From Acidobacteriota bacterium (lineage in GTDB: Bacteria; Acidobacteriota; Blastocatellia; Pyrinomonadales; Pyrinomonadaceae), in assembly GCA_003223025.1 (NCBI GenBank), contig QHXR01000005.1, positions 65,439 to 120,156 of the forward strand: 54,718 nucleotides of DNA, read 5' to 3'. Of the stretch, positions 8,349 to 17,903 are shown piece by piece. Below the pieces are notes generated by a model, which was given only the letters and a program-made list of their open reading frames with translations, ran no database searches and had not been told where the DNA came from. A program made the translations under genes and the position numbers. Numbering within the stretch: the stretch's first letter is position 1; every line of letters starts with the position of its first letter.

Positions 8349-9369
8349 TTACCTTCTCCAAGACGTAGAGCTGTTCGTGGACCGAACCTTGCTTTGCAAC
8401 TCGGCCGTTGCTCCGGAACCTTTCGATCGGAATTTGGAGGCAGCTAACCGTGCCAAACGATCCCAATAGCTCTGAAAGCTCGGCTCCGGACAAGTGGCCG
8501 TCTTCGCTGTAGCTAATGAATATCAATGGGGCATCGATCTGCGAAAGGGTTCGAGCAAACGCTCCTTTCGCCTTTCGCCTATAGCAGAAGTCCGATGCCT
8601 GAGGGTACCAGTCTCGAAGACCGCCCTCGCCGACAGGCTCGGGTTCGTCTTGTTGAGCTATAGTTTCCAAGATGTGATAGTTACCGCCGTACTGTCGCTT
8701 TGTATAAGGCGGATCGAGGTAAAATGCATCCGCAGTAATTTGGGACGACAAGTTTTCCACCCTTCCCTGAAGAACTTCATGCCGGCGGTCGTGTTTGATC
8801 GGATCACTTGGATACAAAATAAGAGGCTCTAGACTTGCCTTGTTCCACCCAGACCGATAGTACCCATAGGTGCCCGCGATGTTCGCTACCCTGTTTGTCG
8901 CTAATATTAGGTTATGCAGGAGTAAATCAACGGCACGGCTTTCAAGTCCCTCTAGATTCCATCTCTTGATCTCAGCGCGAACGGCGTCAATTTTTGCAGC
9001 ATTCGGGCCCGTGAAGTACCTGCGCGGCTTGGAGCTATTCCGAGGACTTCCCTCATCGCTGTACTCGCGCCAAAAGAGCCCGTTTTGAGGTTCCAGTCCG
9101 TTTAGTTCGGCCAGAGCATTATGATATGCCTTCAGGGATCCGAACCCAGACACTCCGTCGTGGAGCAGCCTTGCCTGAGCGTGAAGCACAGGAAAGCGCA
9201 GCTCGTCTGCCGCAATGACCTCGAAGCCATGTTCCGCGAAGGCAGCGGACATTGTAGCGGTTCCGCACATTGGGTCAGCGATTCTTGATCCTTTCGGTAA
9301 TTTATCGGCGACGTGGTCTGCTATCCACTTCGCAATTCGAGCTTTGTTTCCGAGATAACGATAAGCCAT
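8332..9369 (-). CDS. D12-class N6-adenine DNA methyltransferase
   Basis: The 345-aa protein starts MAYRYLGNKARIAKWI, the usual N-terminus of Dam-like D12 methyltransferases, has the AdoMet-binding loop IADPMCGTATMSAAFAEHGF (about 31-50) and catalytic DPPY in AFYLDPPYTKRQYGGNYHIL (about 216-219), in alpha-class order. It should methylate adenine within a short site. It is the first gene of the minus-strand operon with the 186-aa protein, McrB and McrC, which points to a restriction-modification role rather than replication control. Confidence 0.88.
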   Translation of the reverse strand: MAYRYLGNKARIAKWIADHVADKLPKGSRIADPMCGTATMSAAFAEHGFEVIAADELRFPVLHAQARLLHDGVSGFGSLKAYHNALAELNGLEPQNGLFWREYSDEGSPRNSSKPRRYFTGPNAAKIDAVRAEIKRWNLEGLESRAVDLLLHNLILATNRVANIAGTYGYYRSGWNKASLEPLILYPSDPIKHDRRHEVLQGRVENLSSQITADAFYLDPPYTKRQYGGNYHILETIAQQDEPEPVGEGGLRDWYPQASDFCYRRKAKGAFARTLSQIDAPLIFISYSEDGHLSGAELSELLGSFGTVSCLQIPIERFRSNGRVAKQGSVHEQLYVLEKVNERRS

Positions 9370-10015
9370 GCGTGTTCGAGTTTTATAAAAGAGTTAGGAG
9401 AACTAAGCTCGTTCAATTTGCCCCTCATGATCGGGCAAGGTCTTCCGCCGTCCGCTTCGGACAGACTAACGAATAATCGAGTCCCAAGTGGCACAATGCG
9501 TAGAACATGGTTCTCAAAACGATGTTTCTCGATATAACCAAGTTCTAAATATTAACACTACAATAATTAAATGGTACACCAATTCAGGAACCCGGCTTGC
9601 TACCTTCTAATTCGAAGTCGCGGCTCCGCCGTTGGCTGACGCGTTCCTGCTAGGAGACGATCTCTACTCGCGCTCGGATTAACGATTTGAAGCGGAAAAA
9701 AAAGAAATCAACTCTTCGGTCAATGGTTTGAAGCATCTCGAATATACTCACCATCGCTAAAGCATCCAAATGGCACTATTCGAATACCGAATCTAGAGCG
9801 GGTTGCATTAAGCGACGGTTCACTGGGCATGAGCGGTTGTTACCGGCTGAGCCATTCTTAAATCGCAACTCGCGACGAGGCTGCTATCAAGATTAGTTCC
9901 TTAAGTTTGGCTGGTTTGTGCTACTATTTCCGAAATTCACCAAGCCGCTGATCTTCTATAGCAAAAATTTCCCGGGGGACTGGCTTTTTGCAGTTCTTCT
10001 GGTAAGCAGTTGCCT
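9370..10015. promoter_or_regulatory. 646-bp divergent intergenic region of the defence island
   Basis: No open frame here looks real. The region separates the minus-strand methyltransferase/McrBC operon from the plus-strand DrmAB-like operon and must contain both promoters. It is A/T-rich, and I found no long palindrome, terminator or repeat shared with the rest of the window. A small RNA or short regulator cannot be excluded by eye. Confidence 0.4.
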
Positions 10016-11098
10016 ATGCCCGACTCGCCACGAATCGCTCACATTTCGAAGACTGCAATGAAGCTCGTATATGCTACGACGGATGGGTACGCGAAATTGC
10101 CCGCATGGGTCATTTTCTATTTAGAACTAGGTTCATTCCTTATATCGTCCTTGGATCAGCCGGAAGAACGCAGAATCATCGGCTTAGCAATTCCCACCCG
10201 AGCATTTTCAGCCGCCTTCTCCGCCGTCGGTGCAGTCATCGGTTCGATAACTTCTCGGAAGGATCAACCGAGCGACGATGATTATTTTGACCAACTGTGC
10301 TCCGCGCCTGCTGGCACGCATATTAAGTTCAGAGATCGAGACAAGAAAGGCAAAGATCGACTACTTGACGGAATCCTACTCGGGCCTCAGGAAATGAGTC
10401 CACTGAAAGGGTCTGTGGGCCCAGTTCGGATGCTGCAGATCCAGCTTGAAAAGTCTTCGATGCTCGACCCTGCTGCCGGTGGATTACGACGGTTTGTCAC
10501 TCGAGAACGCGCACGCGATATCATGGTGGCGAACGTCGAGACCGTATTAACCGCTGAAAGTCTTCCCACGAGCCAGAAGGGGAAGATCGTCGCTCCGACA
10601 AGCAATTTTGCAAAGTCCGTTTTAGGGTCGCATGGAATAACGGAATTCGAGCGCGAAACTCGCATGACCTGCCTGGTCATCGGTTCCCAGGCCGCATTAA
10701 AGTCGGAGATCTGTAATCAGTCTTTTCAAACTGATTCAGGTTTGAATGGGACATTATCGGATCTTCTGCGAGTTCGAAGATTGATCGGCATAACGCGTCC
10801 ATTTCGGTCCGACATTTTCGCGGCTAATTCGCGCAGACCACCGAGGTTTCCCGCAGAGAGAAATAGACCGGATCTCGTAATTTTCGATGGAGCGTTAGGC
10901 TTTCTGAAATGGCGAGACTATTTTCTGGCATCGCACTGGCTAGTTCTTCTCGATCAAACGGAGCCATCCTTTGACGATGGCTTGCAAACCCTAAACAACC
11001 ATTACATCCAGCGGAATGGTACCGATGCCATCCTTGATGACTTTCCGTCGATTCCTGACGGAGTTGAAATGATCTTTTTCCAGGAGCGGACAAAATGA
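10016..11098 (+). CDS. Unknown protein, first gene of DISARM-like operon
   Basis: I do not recognise this protein of about 360 aa. Visible features are an N-terminal KLVYATTDGYAKLPAWVIFYLELG, a small Ala-rich segment IPTRAFSAAFSAVGAVIGSI, a strand-rich middle, FAKSVLGSHGITEF, and an Asp-rich C-terminal part RPDLVIFDGALGFLKWRDYF, then WLVLLDQTEPSFDDGLQTLN, which resembles the second half of a RecA-like fold without a Walker A. The ATG at 10016 is used (TTG at 10010 is possible). Its stop overlaps the next start by 4 bp (ATGA). It may form, with the next product, a two-chain counterpart of DISARM DrmE; this is a weak inference. Confidence 0.6.
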   Translation: MPDSPRIAHISKTAMKLVYATTDGYAKLPAWVIFYLELGSFLISSLDQPEERRIIGLAIPTRAFSAAFSAVGAVIGSITSRKDQPSDDDYFDQLCSAPAGTHIKFRDRDKKGKDRLLDGILLGPQEMSPLKGSVGPVRMLQIQLEKSSMLDPAAGGLRRFVTRERARDIMVANVETVLTAESLPTSQKGKIVAPTSNFAKSVLGSHGITEFERETRMTCLVIGSQAALKSEICNQSFQTDSGLNGTLSDLLRVRRLIGITRPFRSDIFAANSRRPPRFPAERNRPDLVIFDGALGFLKWRDYFLASHWLVLLDQTEPSFDDGLQTLNNHYIQRNGTDAILDDFPSIPDGVEMIFFQERTK

Positions 11099-12675
11099 GT
11101 TTTACGACCATGCAACCGGTATCCGGACTTTACGACCTCCAATCAAGGAGTCAGGTATCACAGATCGTCGTCGAGCACGCTGAATTCAAAGAATTCTGTT
11201 TCCGCCTCCGTCGGCTTTCGCAGGCGGTAAAGGAAATCGATGATTCATGCTGGCAACAGCCATTGCGGAAGTTGCGGCACTACCGCTTTGATCAATGCGC
11301 GGCTCCGCTTGGTTTTGGTAACGAAGCAATAATGCCTCGGCGGAAACTTGCAGAGCTAAAACTTGAACTCGAAATTTGCACTGACTACTATCCGAAGCTC
11401 AAGTCCGAGGTTGTGCGTTTAATGGAATCGCTAACCTCTCTTGTAGATGCAGATGAAAACCCGCTAATGAACGAGATAGTTAACGAGACGCGTGGATCCG
11501 ATCTCAAAGCGGTGCTCATGAAAGAATCTCGGCACATCCCCTTGTTTGCCGAAATACTAGACGCGTACGGAATTACAAACTCGATTGAAGTCTTGAGTCA
11601 GCAGCAGCTAAGAAAAATCGAGACACCTTATGATCTAATTCTTTGCATCGGCTCCAGTCGTTGGTTTAATGAGTTCACTTTCCGAACCCCGCGCGCTAGG
11701 AATACGCGCGTTATCCGATTCAGTTGGCTCGCGGATTCAGACTGCAGGACAACGGCGTTATTCAAGGGGTGGGATGAGACGCGACGGGAATTAGAATCAC
11801 GGAAGAAAATCAGCCCCTCAACAATCATAAGCACTTCCATCACCTCGGGGGTTCTAAACATGGACAATCAGGACTGGCTTCCAGATGAAGAACTAATACC
11901 GAGGTTTGATCTTTCCTTGATCGCGAACAGATTTGTGAACCGGGACGCGGAGAGAGAAGAGGGTCGCTATGACGCGGTGGCTCGACTTTTTGAATTAGAA
12001 GGCAACCGCGGTGCATTTCTCGAGTCCTCCGACGGAAGCCGAGCCATGGTGATCGACCTCGATGAAAACTCAATAGGTATGGTTTCCCGACTGCCAACGA
12101 ACGTGATTACGCCGGGAATGTTTGTGCTTTTGCGCGGAGACCCGGACGACGATGCCGAATACATAATTCCCATAGCCGATCGACTTCTCGGAAACCATGC
12201 CGTGGGCTTGCGCGAATTTCAACGGCGATGGAAATCCGCTCTTCGCAGCCTTACCGCATCTCTTGGTGCTGCGAAGACTATTGCGTACTTGCGGGATGAG
12301 GGCTCGACGATAGCCAACGAAATAAATCTACGAAACTGGCTCTCGCCACGAAGCATTCGCACCGATGCCCAGAACGATTTCTTCGCGATCATGCGGGTCA
12401 TCGGAATGAAGGATATCGAGGAGAAGTGCTGGACATACGCGACGCAAATCGATAGCGCACACCGACGGGCAGGTAGACGAATCAGATCTGAACTCCTTCG
12501 ACAAGTACTAGAGGCCGATTTAAGCGAACTGGAAAAATTCGGTGAGATGCGGTTCGACCTCGAAGGGCTGGGTGGGAAGCCTCTTATGGCCCTGCGGGTT
12601 GTCCGAGTCTCCGACTTCACGAGTAACGTAGCTCATCATCATCTGAATAAGCTGTTTAGTTTGGAGGATGGGTGA
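11095..12675 (+). CDS. Unknown 526-aa protein of DISARM-like operon (possible DrmE-like half)
   Basis: No family is certain. The N-terminal half is helical (LRRLSQAVKEIDD, KLAELKLELEICTDY, MNEIVNETRGSDLKAVLMKE). A RecA-like second domain may follow: SRHIPLFAEILDAYGITNSI, YDLILCIGSSRWFNEF, RNTRVIRFSWLADSD. The C-terminal part has VTDL-like strands, PGMFVLLRGDPDDDAEYIIP, then a helical end KWRSALRSLTASLGAAKTI-like and SLRRQVLEADLSELEKFGEM-like. This layout recalls the C-terminal region of DrmE from class 2 DISARM, but I cannot confirm that without a profile search. It overlaps both neighbours by 1-4 bp, so the stoichiometry is probably fixed by translational coupling. Confidence 0.6.
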   Translation: MSFTTMQPVSGLYDLQSRSQVSQIVVEHAEFKEFCFRLRRLSQAVKEIDDSCWQQPLRKLRHYRFDQCAAPLGFGNEAIMPRRKLAELKLELEICTDYYPKLKSEVVRLMESLTSLVDADENPLMNEIVNETRGSDLKAVLMKESRHIPLFAEILDAYGITNSIEVLSQQQLRKIETPYDLILCIGSSRWFNEFTFRTPRARNTRVIRFSWLADSDCRTTALFKGWDETRRELESRKKISPSTIISTSITSGVLNMDNQDWLPDEELIPRFDLSLIANRFVNRDAEREEGRYDAVARLFELEGNRGAFLESSDGSRAMVIDLDENSIGMVSRLPTNVITPGMFVLLRGDPDDDAEYIIPIADRLLGNHAVGLREFQRRWKSALRSLTASLGAAKTIAYLRDEGSTIANEINLRNWLSPRSIRTDAQNDFFAIMRVIGMKDIEEKCWTYATQIDSAHRRAGRRIRSELLRQVLEADLSELEKFGEMRFDLEGLGGKPLMALRVVRVSDFTSNVAHHHLNKLFSLEDG

Positions 12676-14411
12676 TGGCAAGAATGATTCCCTCTGAAGT
12701 CTATGGACCAAGCACGCCACCGGGAGAAATCACTGTATTCGAATCGCTTCGCGATGATCCGGAGACCAAAGACTGGGTTGTGTTGCATTCGCTGGATATT
12801 GTACATCACCGAAGCCAGATCTCAGGCGAGATCGATTTTGTTGTGATAATCCCGTCAAAAGGAGTGCTGATTGTCGAAGTCAAATCTCACAGTTTCATTG
12901 ACAGGCGTGATGGGCTTTGGTTCATGGGTCGAGGTGACCGGTCCGGTAGTCCTCGTGGGCCATTTAAGCAGGTCTCGAGCGCTATGCATTCCTTGCAAAA
13001 CACCGTCGTTCGAAGGATGCCAGGATTGAAGTCGGTGCCGTTTGCGACGTGTGTGATTTTTACTAACTGCGAATTTAAGCAAGAGTCAACGGAATGGCAT
13101 GACTGGGAAATCATTGACTCGGCAAAACTGACGCGCCCAATCGGGGTCTTACTCTTGGGCGTAATCGAAAATTGGCGTGCAAAATTTGCTTCGGCCTCTT
13201 CAGGAGGGTGGTTTAATCGAGATGCTGCTAACCCAATTCCAGAACAAGTCGATGTCTTGACCGACTTTCTTCGGCCGAGTTTTGAGGTATATGAATCGCC
13301 GAAATCGCAGGCGAACCGGCGTGCGGAAGACTTAAAGCGTTACACCGAATCTCAATATCGAGCAATCGATTCGATGAGTCTTAATAGAAGGGTGATTTTT
13401 CAGGGTCCGGCGGGCACCGGCAAAACAATGCTTGCCATTGAGGCCGCAAGGCGGGCGGCGGCAAATGGCCGCCGCGTTTTATTCATTTGCTTCAATAACC
13501 TCTTGGGAGAATGGCTCCGAAAGGAAACCGAGCCTTTAGCGCCTTTGATCGAAACGACCACGCTACACAAGTATTTGCTCAAGGTGGCTGCAGTCCAAGA
13601 CGTCCCAGCTTCACCACGCCCAAAGTTCTGGAACGAGGAACTTCCGGCAAAGGCTTTGGAGGCGCTTGTTGAAAGGGGAGGAGAGGAAGGTGGCTACGAT
13701 GAATTGGTAATCGATGAGGCACAGGACATCTTGCGACCCAATTACCTCGACATACTTGATCTGACCGTAAAGGACGGGTTGAAAAGAGGTCGCTGGCGGA
13801 TCTTCGGGGACTTTGAGAAGCAGTCCATTTACAAGTCGGATGTGTCGTTGACCTTAGAAGAGGTAACTGATTCCAGACTGCCCGGAGCGATCGTCTTTTC
13901 ACTGAGGGAGAATTGCCGCAACCGGCCACGTGTCGCAGAAATGGTCCACCTACTCGGCGGACTAACGCCGGGGTATTCTCAGATTCTCCGCCCGGACGAC
14001 GGGCAACAACCAAAGATAAAGTATTATTCCAGCCTCTCTCAGCAACTGGAAATTTTGACGACCGAGTTAGCTGATCTGTACCGCGATGGATTTGATCCCG
14101 GAGACATCGTGATCCTTTCGCCCAAGGGAGCGAGCGAATGCGCGGCGGGAAAAGTCAGTACTAGCCCTTGGAAAGAAAGGCTAAGACCGATCTCGAGTGC
14201 CTCCGAAAAGCAGATTCGTTATTCGTCGATCCATGCATTTAAGGGACTGGAGGCTGGGGCAATCATTGTTACGGACATAGAAGATATTATTGATGCGAGC
14301 GACCTTTTTTACGTTGCGGTCACTCGCACATTGCATCGTCTCATTTTACTGATCTCAGATCATGCAAAACAGGATGTAATCACCACACTGTTAGGCCAGT
14401 CGACCTCGTAA
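12675..14411 (+). CDS. NERD-domain nuclease fused to UvrD-type helicase
   Basis: The product (about 578 aa) opens with a NERD nuclease-like domain: SGEIDFVVIIPSKGVLIVEV (about 50-69) gives the D...E-V-K catalytic pattern of the PD-(D/E)xK fold. A superfamily 1 helicase follows with Walker A FQGPAGTGKTMLAIEAARRA (about 240-259), motif II ELVIDEAQDILRPNYLDILD (Asp-Glu about 346), a late motif YSSIHAFKGLEAGAIIVTD and motif VI DLFYVAVTRTLHRLILL. The ATG at 12675 has GGAGG (12663-12667) 7 nt upstream and overlaps the previous stop. In context it is a plausible nuclease of the DISARM-like system, in place of the PLD protein DrmC. Confidence 0.85.
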   Translation: MARMIPSEVYGPSTPPGEITVFESLRDDPETKDWVVLHSLDIVHHRSQISGEIDFVVIIPSKGVLIVEVKSHSFIDRRDGLWFMGRGDRSGSPRGPFKQVSSAMHSLQNTVVRRMPGLKSVPFATCVIFTNCEFKQESTEWHDWEIIDSAKLTRPIGVLLLGVIENWRAKFASASSGGWFNRDAANPIPEQVDVLTDFLRPSFEVYESPKSQANRRAEDLKRYTESQYRAIDSMSLNRRVIFQGPAGTGKTMLAIEAARRAAANGRRVLFICFNNLLGEWLRKETEPLAPLIETTTLHKYLLKVAAVQDVPASPRPKFWNEELPAKALEALVERGGEEGGYDELVIDEAQDILRPNYLDILDLTVKDGLKRGRWRIFGDFEKQSIYKSDVSLTLEEVTDSRLPGAIVFSLRENCRNRPRVAEMVHLLGGLTPGYSQILRPDDGQQPKIKYYSSLSQQLEILTTELADLYRDGFDPGDIVILSPKGASECAAGKVSTSPWKERLRPISSASEKQIRYSSIHAFKGLEAGAIIVTDIEDIIDASDLFYVAVTRTLHRLILLISDHAKQDVITTLLGQSTS

Positions 14412-14432
14412 TCGATACCTCGGATTGATCAA

Positions 14433-17400
14433 ATGATACACGTAGAAAATAGAGAAAAAATCATTAAGACTCTGAGAGAAGAAATAATTGGTCCTGCACC
14501 GTTAGGAGAATATATCGATTGCGATCGCGATATCGCGTTTGAGACCGCTGAACCTTCCAGGCAGCTATACAGACAGAAAGAGAGTGGTGAGGAAATCCTC
14601 CAACGTGAGGCACCTCTCATTAGATACGGCGCGGGAATTCTTTATCCATATGCGGAACCCGCGGGAGAAGCGAGCGTTGAAGGGGAGAGCGAGCCTGTTC
14701 TAGTAGTTGAGGAAAGCGAAGAGGGAACTGATGCAGCGGGCCAAGTGAACTCCGAGGTCGTACAAAAGAAACTCGAAGATCTTCGAGAGCACACTCCGAC
14801 TAAATCCGAAGATTCTGATATAGATCTTTCATCGGCGAATAGATTTTATCCCTCCAGTATGGGTGTCAGCTTCCTGGCGGCATTTTCGTCGGATTCGAAA
14901 CTGGTTATTACCGCTTCCGGCGGTCGATATGTCGACCGAGCTATAAGGGTCGAGGGTAAGAAACATACGTGGTGGCTCCGAGCACCCGCGCGCGTGGTGG
15001 CGACCTTTTCAGGCAAAGACGTCCTTTCTTCTAAAGGAAGAGTCAAGACCACGGATATCATCGTCGAAAATGCTGGGGAATTATCGCTATCGATCGAGGT
15101 CTTCAGTCGGCCTAGGATCGAAAGTAACCGTCTTGTGACAGTTACCTTGATTAATCGAACTTCTAAGACGGGCGTGCGCGATAAGCTGTGCCTATACCAG
15201 GCCCGGTTTGAAGCTCAGATCATAAATGCAGACGGCACGTCGGACAATATCCTTCCGTACCCCGAGGCGGAGCTTCGAACGCGCGATGTCGAAGAAGAGT
15301 CGATCGCGCTGCTTTACCGTGCTGTACATACATTTGCTGTTGGCCACGGTTGTTCAGCGGACTGGAAGGCGGTCAACGACCGGGCGGTTTCGGTAATTGC
15401 AGAAGTATTTCCAGTTTGCGAAACGCCGAGCGTAACCCCAGACATTCTCGGAAGCGATGGTAATCCATTGCGACTCTCCATGCGATCCCTAGGTGGTTTG
15501 AATCCTGATAGTGACGGACATAAAGAACTCGGTGATTTGGTTTGTCAATATGAAGCGTGGATTGCAGATAAACGCCATACAGCCTCTGCTCTTCCCCCCC
15601 AATACAAGGACGCGAGCGACCGTCATTTGTCGAACTGCGAGACTGCTGCTTCAAGAATGCGGGACGGGCTCAATTACCTACGGTCGAACGAGGACGCCGC
15701 AATGGCTTTCCGACTTGCGAATCATTCCGTTCTCCTCCAGCAACTACGTGGGGGCAGAGATCCGCGAAAGGCCACCATTGACACCCGCAGCGATCGTCTT
15801 CAGTTTCTAAGTCCGTACGAACCGGTAGATGCTAACAAGCCGTCCGACCGCGTAGGTTACTGGCGAGCATTTCAAATAGCGTTCCTATTGATGAATTTGC
15901 GCTCCACGGCGGAAGGTCGTAATTCCGACAGGGAGACGGTCGAACTTATTTGGTTTCCCACTGGCGGAGGGAAGACGGAGGCCTACCTTGGACTAACTGC
16001 CTTTAGTTTATTTATGCGCCGCATCAAGGACACAGACGACGATGGCGTCAACGTACTGATGCGCTATACCCTCCGGCTGTTGACCGCCCAACAATTCCAA
16101 CGTGCCTGCGGCCTAGTCTGCGCGATGGAGTATCTGCGAAAGGAGCGTTCGGAGATTCTCGGGGAACACTCATTTTCGATCGCAGTCTGGCTTGGGGGCT
16201 CCGTCACTCCCAATAATCGATCCGATGCTCTCAAAAGCTTGAAGCAACTACGAGGTTCCAGTCCGAATGCCGAAAATGTTTTTCTACTTCTCCGATGTCC
16301 ATGGTGCCGCGCGCAAATGGGTCGAGTTCCAGGGGCATCTGTAAGAGGGCGGAGAAGTCCCTCGTCTCTCGTCTTGGGATACGAACAAAGCGGCCCAACC
16401 GTTGTGTTCAAGTGCCCAGACAACAACTGTGATTTCCACGCGGGACTTCCGATTTACGTCATTGATGAAGACATCTATGAATATCGCCCATCGCTCGTCA
16501 TAGGAACGGTCGACAAGTTTGCCTCGTTGGCATGGAACTCAAAGGCAAGGCAATTGTTCGGAATTGACGAGAATGGCGAGCGAAGTTACTCGCCGCCAGG
16601 TCTTGTAATCCAGGACGAGCTTCACCTAATTTCTGGACCGCTAGGCTCGATCGTTGGCCTTTATGAAACTCTGATCGAAGAACTTTGCACAGACCGACGC
16701 GACGGAGAATTTGTTCGGCCGAAGATCGTCAGCTCGACAGCGACAATTAGACGGTTCGAGGAGCAAATAAAAGGTCTGTATGCGAGGGATAGTGTAATGC
16801 TGTTTCCACCGCCGGGCCTTGACGCTGGAGATTCGTTCTTCGCTCGTTACGCAACAAATCTCGATGGTTCACTTGCTCCAGGTCGGAAGTACGTGGGGAT
16901 TAACGCCCCAGGTCTGGGCTCTCTCCAAGTTACCGAGGTAAGGACTTATACGGCGCTCTTGCAGGCGACGGCCGGCTGGGCGCCGGAAGAGCAAGATCCA
17001 TGGTGGACTCTACTAATTTTCTTTAATAATTTGAGAATGCTTGGTAACACGCTCACGTTGTTTCAATCTCACATACCAAACTATTTCAAGACTCGCTATA
17101 AGCGGACCTTAGTAGAGTCACGCTTCCTGCGCGCAATCGAGGAACTTACTGGCCGCTTGCGGAGCGACGAAATTCCCGAAGCTCTGGCGAAACTTGAAGT
17201 TGAACGTAAATCCGAAGGGGACAGTGCGGTCGATGTATGTCTGGCCAGCAATATCATTGAGGTGGGCGTTGACGTTGATCGGTTATCTTTAATCACTGTT
17301 GTCGGGCAACCGAAGTCTACGTCGCAGTACATCCAGGTAACGGGACGGGTGGGTAGAAAGAGTGATCGACCGGGACTGGTCGTCTCACTGTATAGTCCAT

Positions 17401-17903
17401 CAAAACCCCGAGATCGGTCACACTTCGAAAAGTTCCGGACCTATCATGAAAAGCTTTATGCCCAAGTAGAACCGACAAGCGTTACACCTTTTTCTCCGCC
17501 AGCATTGGATAGAGCGTTGCATGCAGTGCTTGTCGCCTATGTTCGACAGCTGGGCGACGGCAGCAATACTGCGAGCCCAAGCCCATTCCCTGATCAGCTC
17601 GTTCAGCAGTTTGATGAATTGATATCCGAGCGCGTGAGCATCGTCGACGAGAATGAGGCTTTAACTGTGCAAGCCTTGCTTTCAAAGCGGAAACGGCAAT
17701 GGGAGCTTTGGGATCATCCGGACTGGGATGTCGGGTTTCAAAATCAAAGAGCCGGCGCTGGCCTCCTTAGATCAGCTGGAGCTTGGGTGAGCCCAGACGA
17801 CGCGTTGATTTCCTGGGCCACTCCTAATTCCATGCGGAGTGTCGATGCCGAGGGACAGATTCAGATTACCCGTCGATATCTATTGGATCAGGAGGAGGAA
17901 TAA
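14433..17903 (+). CDS. DrmA-like superfamily 2 helicase (DISARM core)
   Basis: This 1156-aa protein has Walker A in ELIWFPTGGGKTEAYLGLTA (about 504-523), a DExH box in LVIQDELHLISGPLGS (about 724-739), motif III KIVSSTATIRRF, and late motifs ASNIIEVGVDVDRLSLITVV and QYIQVTGRVGRKSDRPGLVV (about 938-980). A zinc-binding insert, CPWC (about 622) and CPDNNC (about 662), splits the motor. Length, insert and the adjacent DUF1998 gene match DISARM DrmA, a DNA translocase that loads on foreign DNA with DrmB. It starts 21 bp after the NERD-helicase gene and overlaps DrmB by 1 bp (TAATG). Confidence 0.85.
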   Translation: MIHVENREKIIKTLREEIIGPAPLGEYIDCDRDIAFETAEPSRQLYRQKESGEEILQREAPLIRYGAGILYPYAEPAGEASVEGESEPVLVVEESEEGTDAAGQVNSEVVQKKLEDLREHTPTKSEDSDIDLSSANRFYPSSMGVSFLAAFSSDSKLVITASGGRYVDRAIRVEGKKHTWWLRAPARVVATFSGKDVLSSKGRVKTTDIIVENAGELSLSIEVFSRPRIESNRLVTVTLINRTSKTGVRDKLCLYQARFEAQIINADGTSDNILPYPEAELRTRDVEEESIALLYRAVHTFAVGHGCSADWKAVNDRAVSVIAEVFPVCETPSVTPDILGSDGNPLRLSMRSLGGLNPDSDGHKELGDLVCQYEAWIADKRHTASALPPQYKDASDRHLSNCETAASRMRDGLNYLRSNEDAAMAFRLANHSVLLQQLRGGRDPRKATIDTRSDRLQFLSPYEPVDANKPSDRVGYWRAFQIAFLLMNLRSTAEGRNSDRETVELIWFPTGGGKTEAYLGLTAFSLFMRRIKDTDDDGVNVLMRYTLRLLTAQQFQRACGLVCAMEYLRKERSEILGEHSFSIAVWLGGSVTPNNRSDALKSLKQLRGSSPNAENVFLLLRCPWCRAQMGRVPGASVRGRRSPSSLVLGYEQSGPTVVFKCPDNNCDFHAGLPIYVIDEDIYEYRPSLVIGTVDKFASLAWNSKARQLFGIDENGERSYSPPGLVIQDELHLISGPLGSIVGLYETLIEELCTDRRDGEFVRPKIVSSTATIRRFEEQIKGLYARDSVMLFPPPGLDAGDSFFARYATNLDGSLAPGRKYVGINAPGLGSLQVTEVRTYTALLQATAGWAPEEQDPWWTLLIFFNNLRMLGNTLTLFQSHIPNYFKTRYKRTLVESRFLRAIEELTGRLRSDEIPEALAKLEVERKSEGDSAVDVCLASNIIEVGVDVDRLSLITVVGQPKSTSQYIQVTGRVGRKSDRPGLVVSLYSPSKPRDRSHFEKFRTYHEKLYAQVEPTSVTPFSPPALDRALHAVLVAYVRQLGDGSNTASPSPFPDQLVQQFDELISERVSIVDENEALTVQALLSKRKRQWELWDHPDWDVGFQNQRAGAGLLRSAGAWVSPDDALISWATPNSMRSVDAEGQIQITRRYLLDQEEE

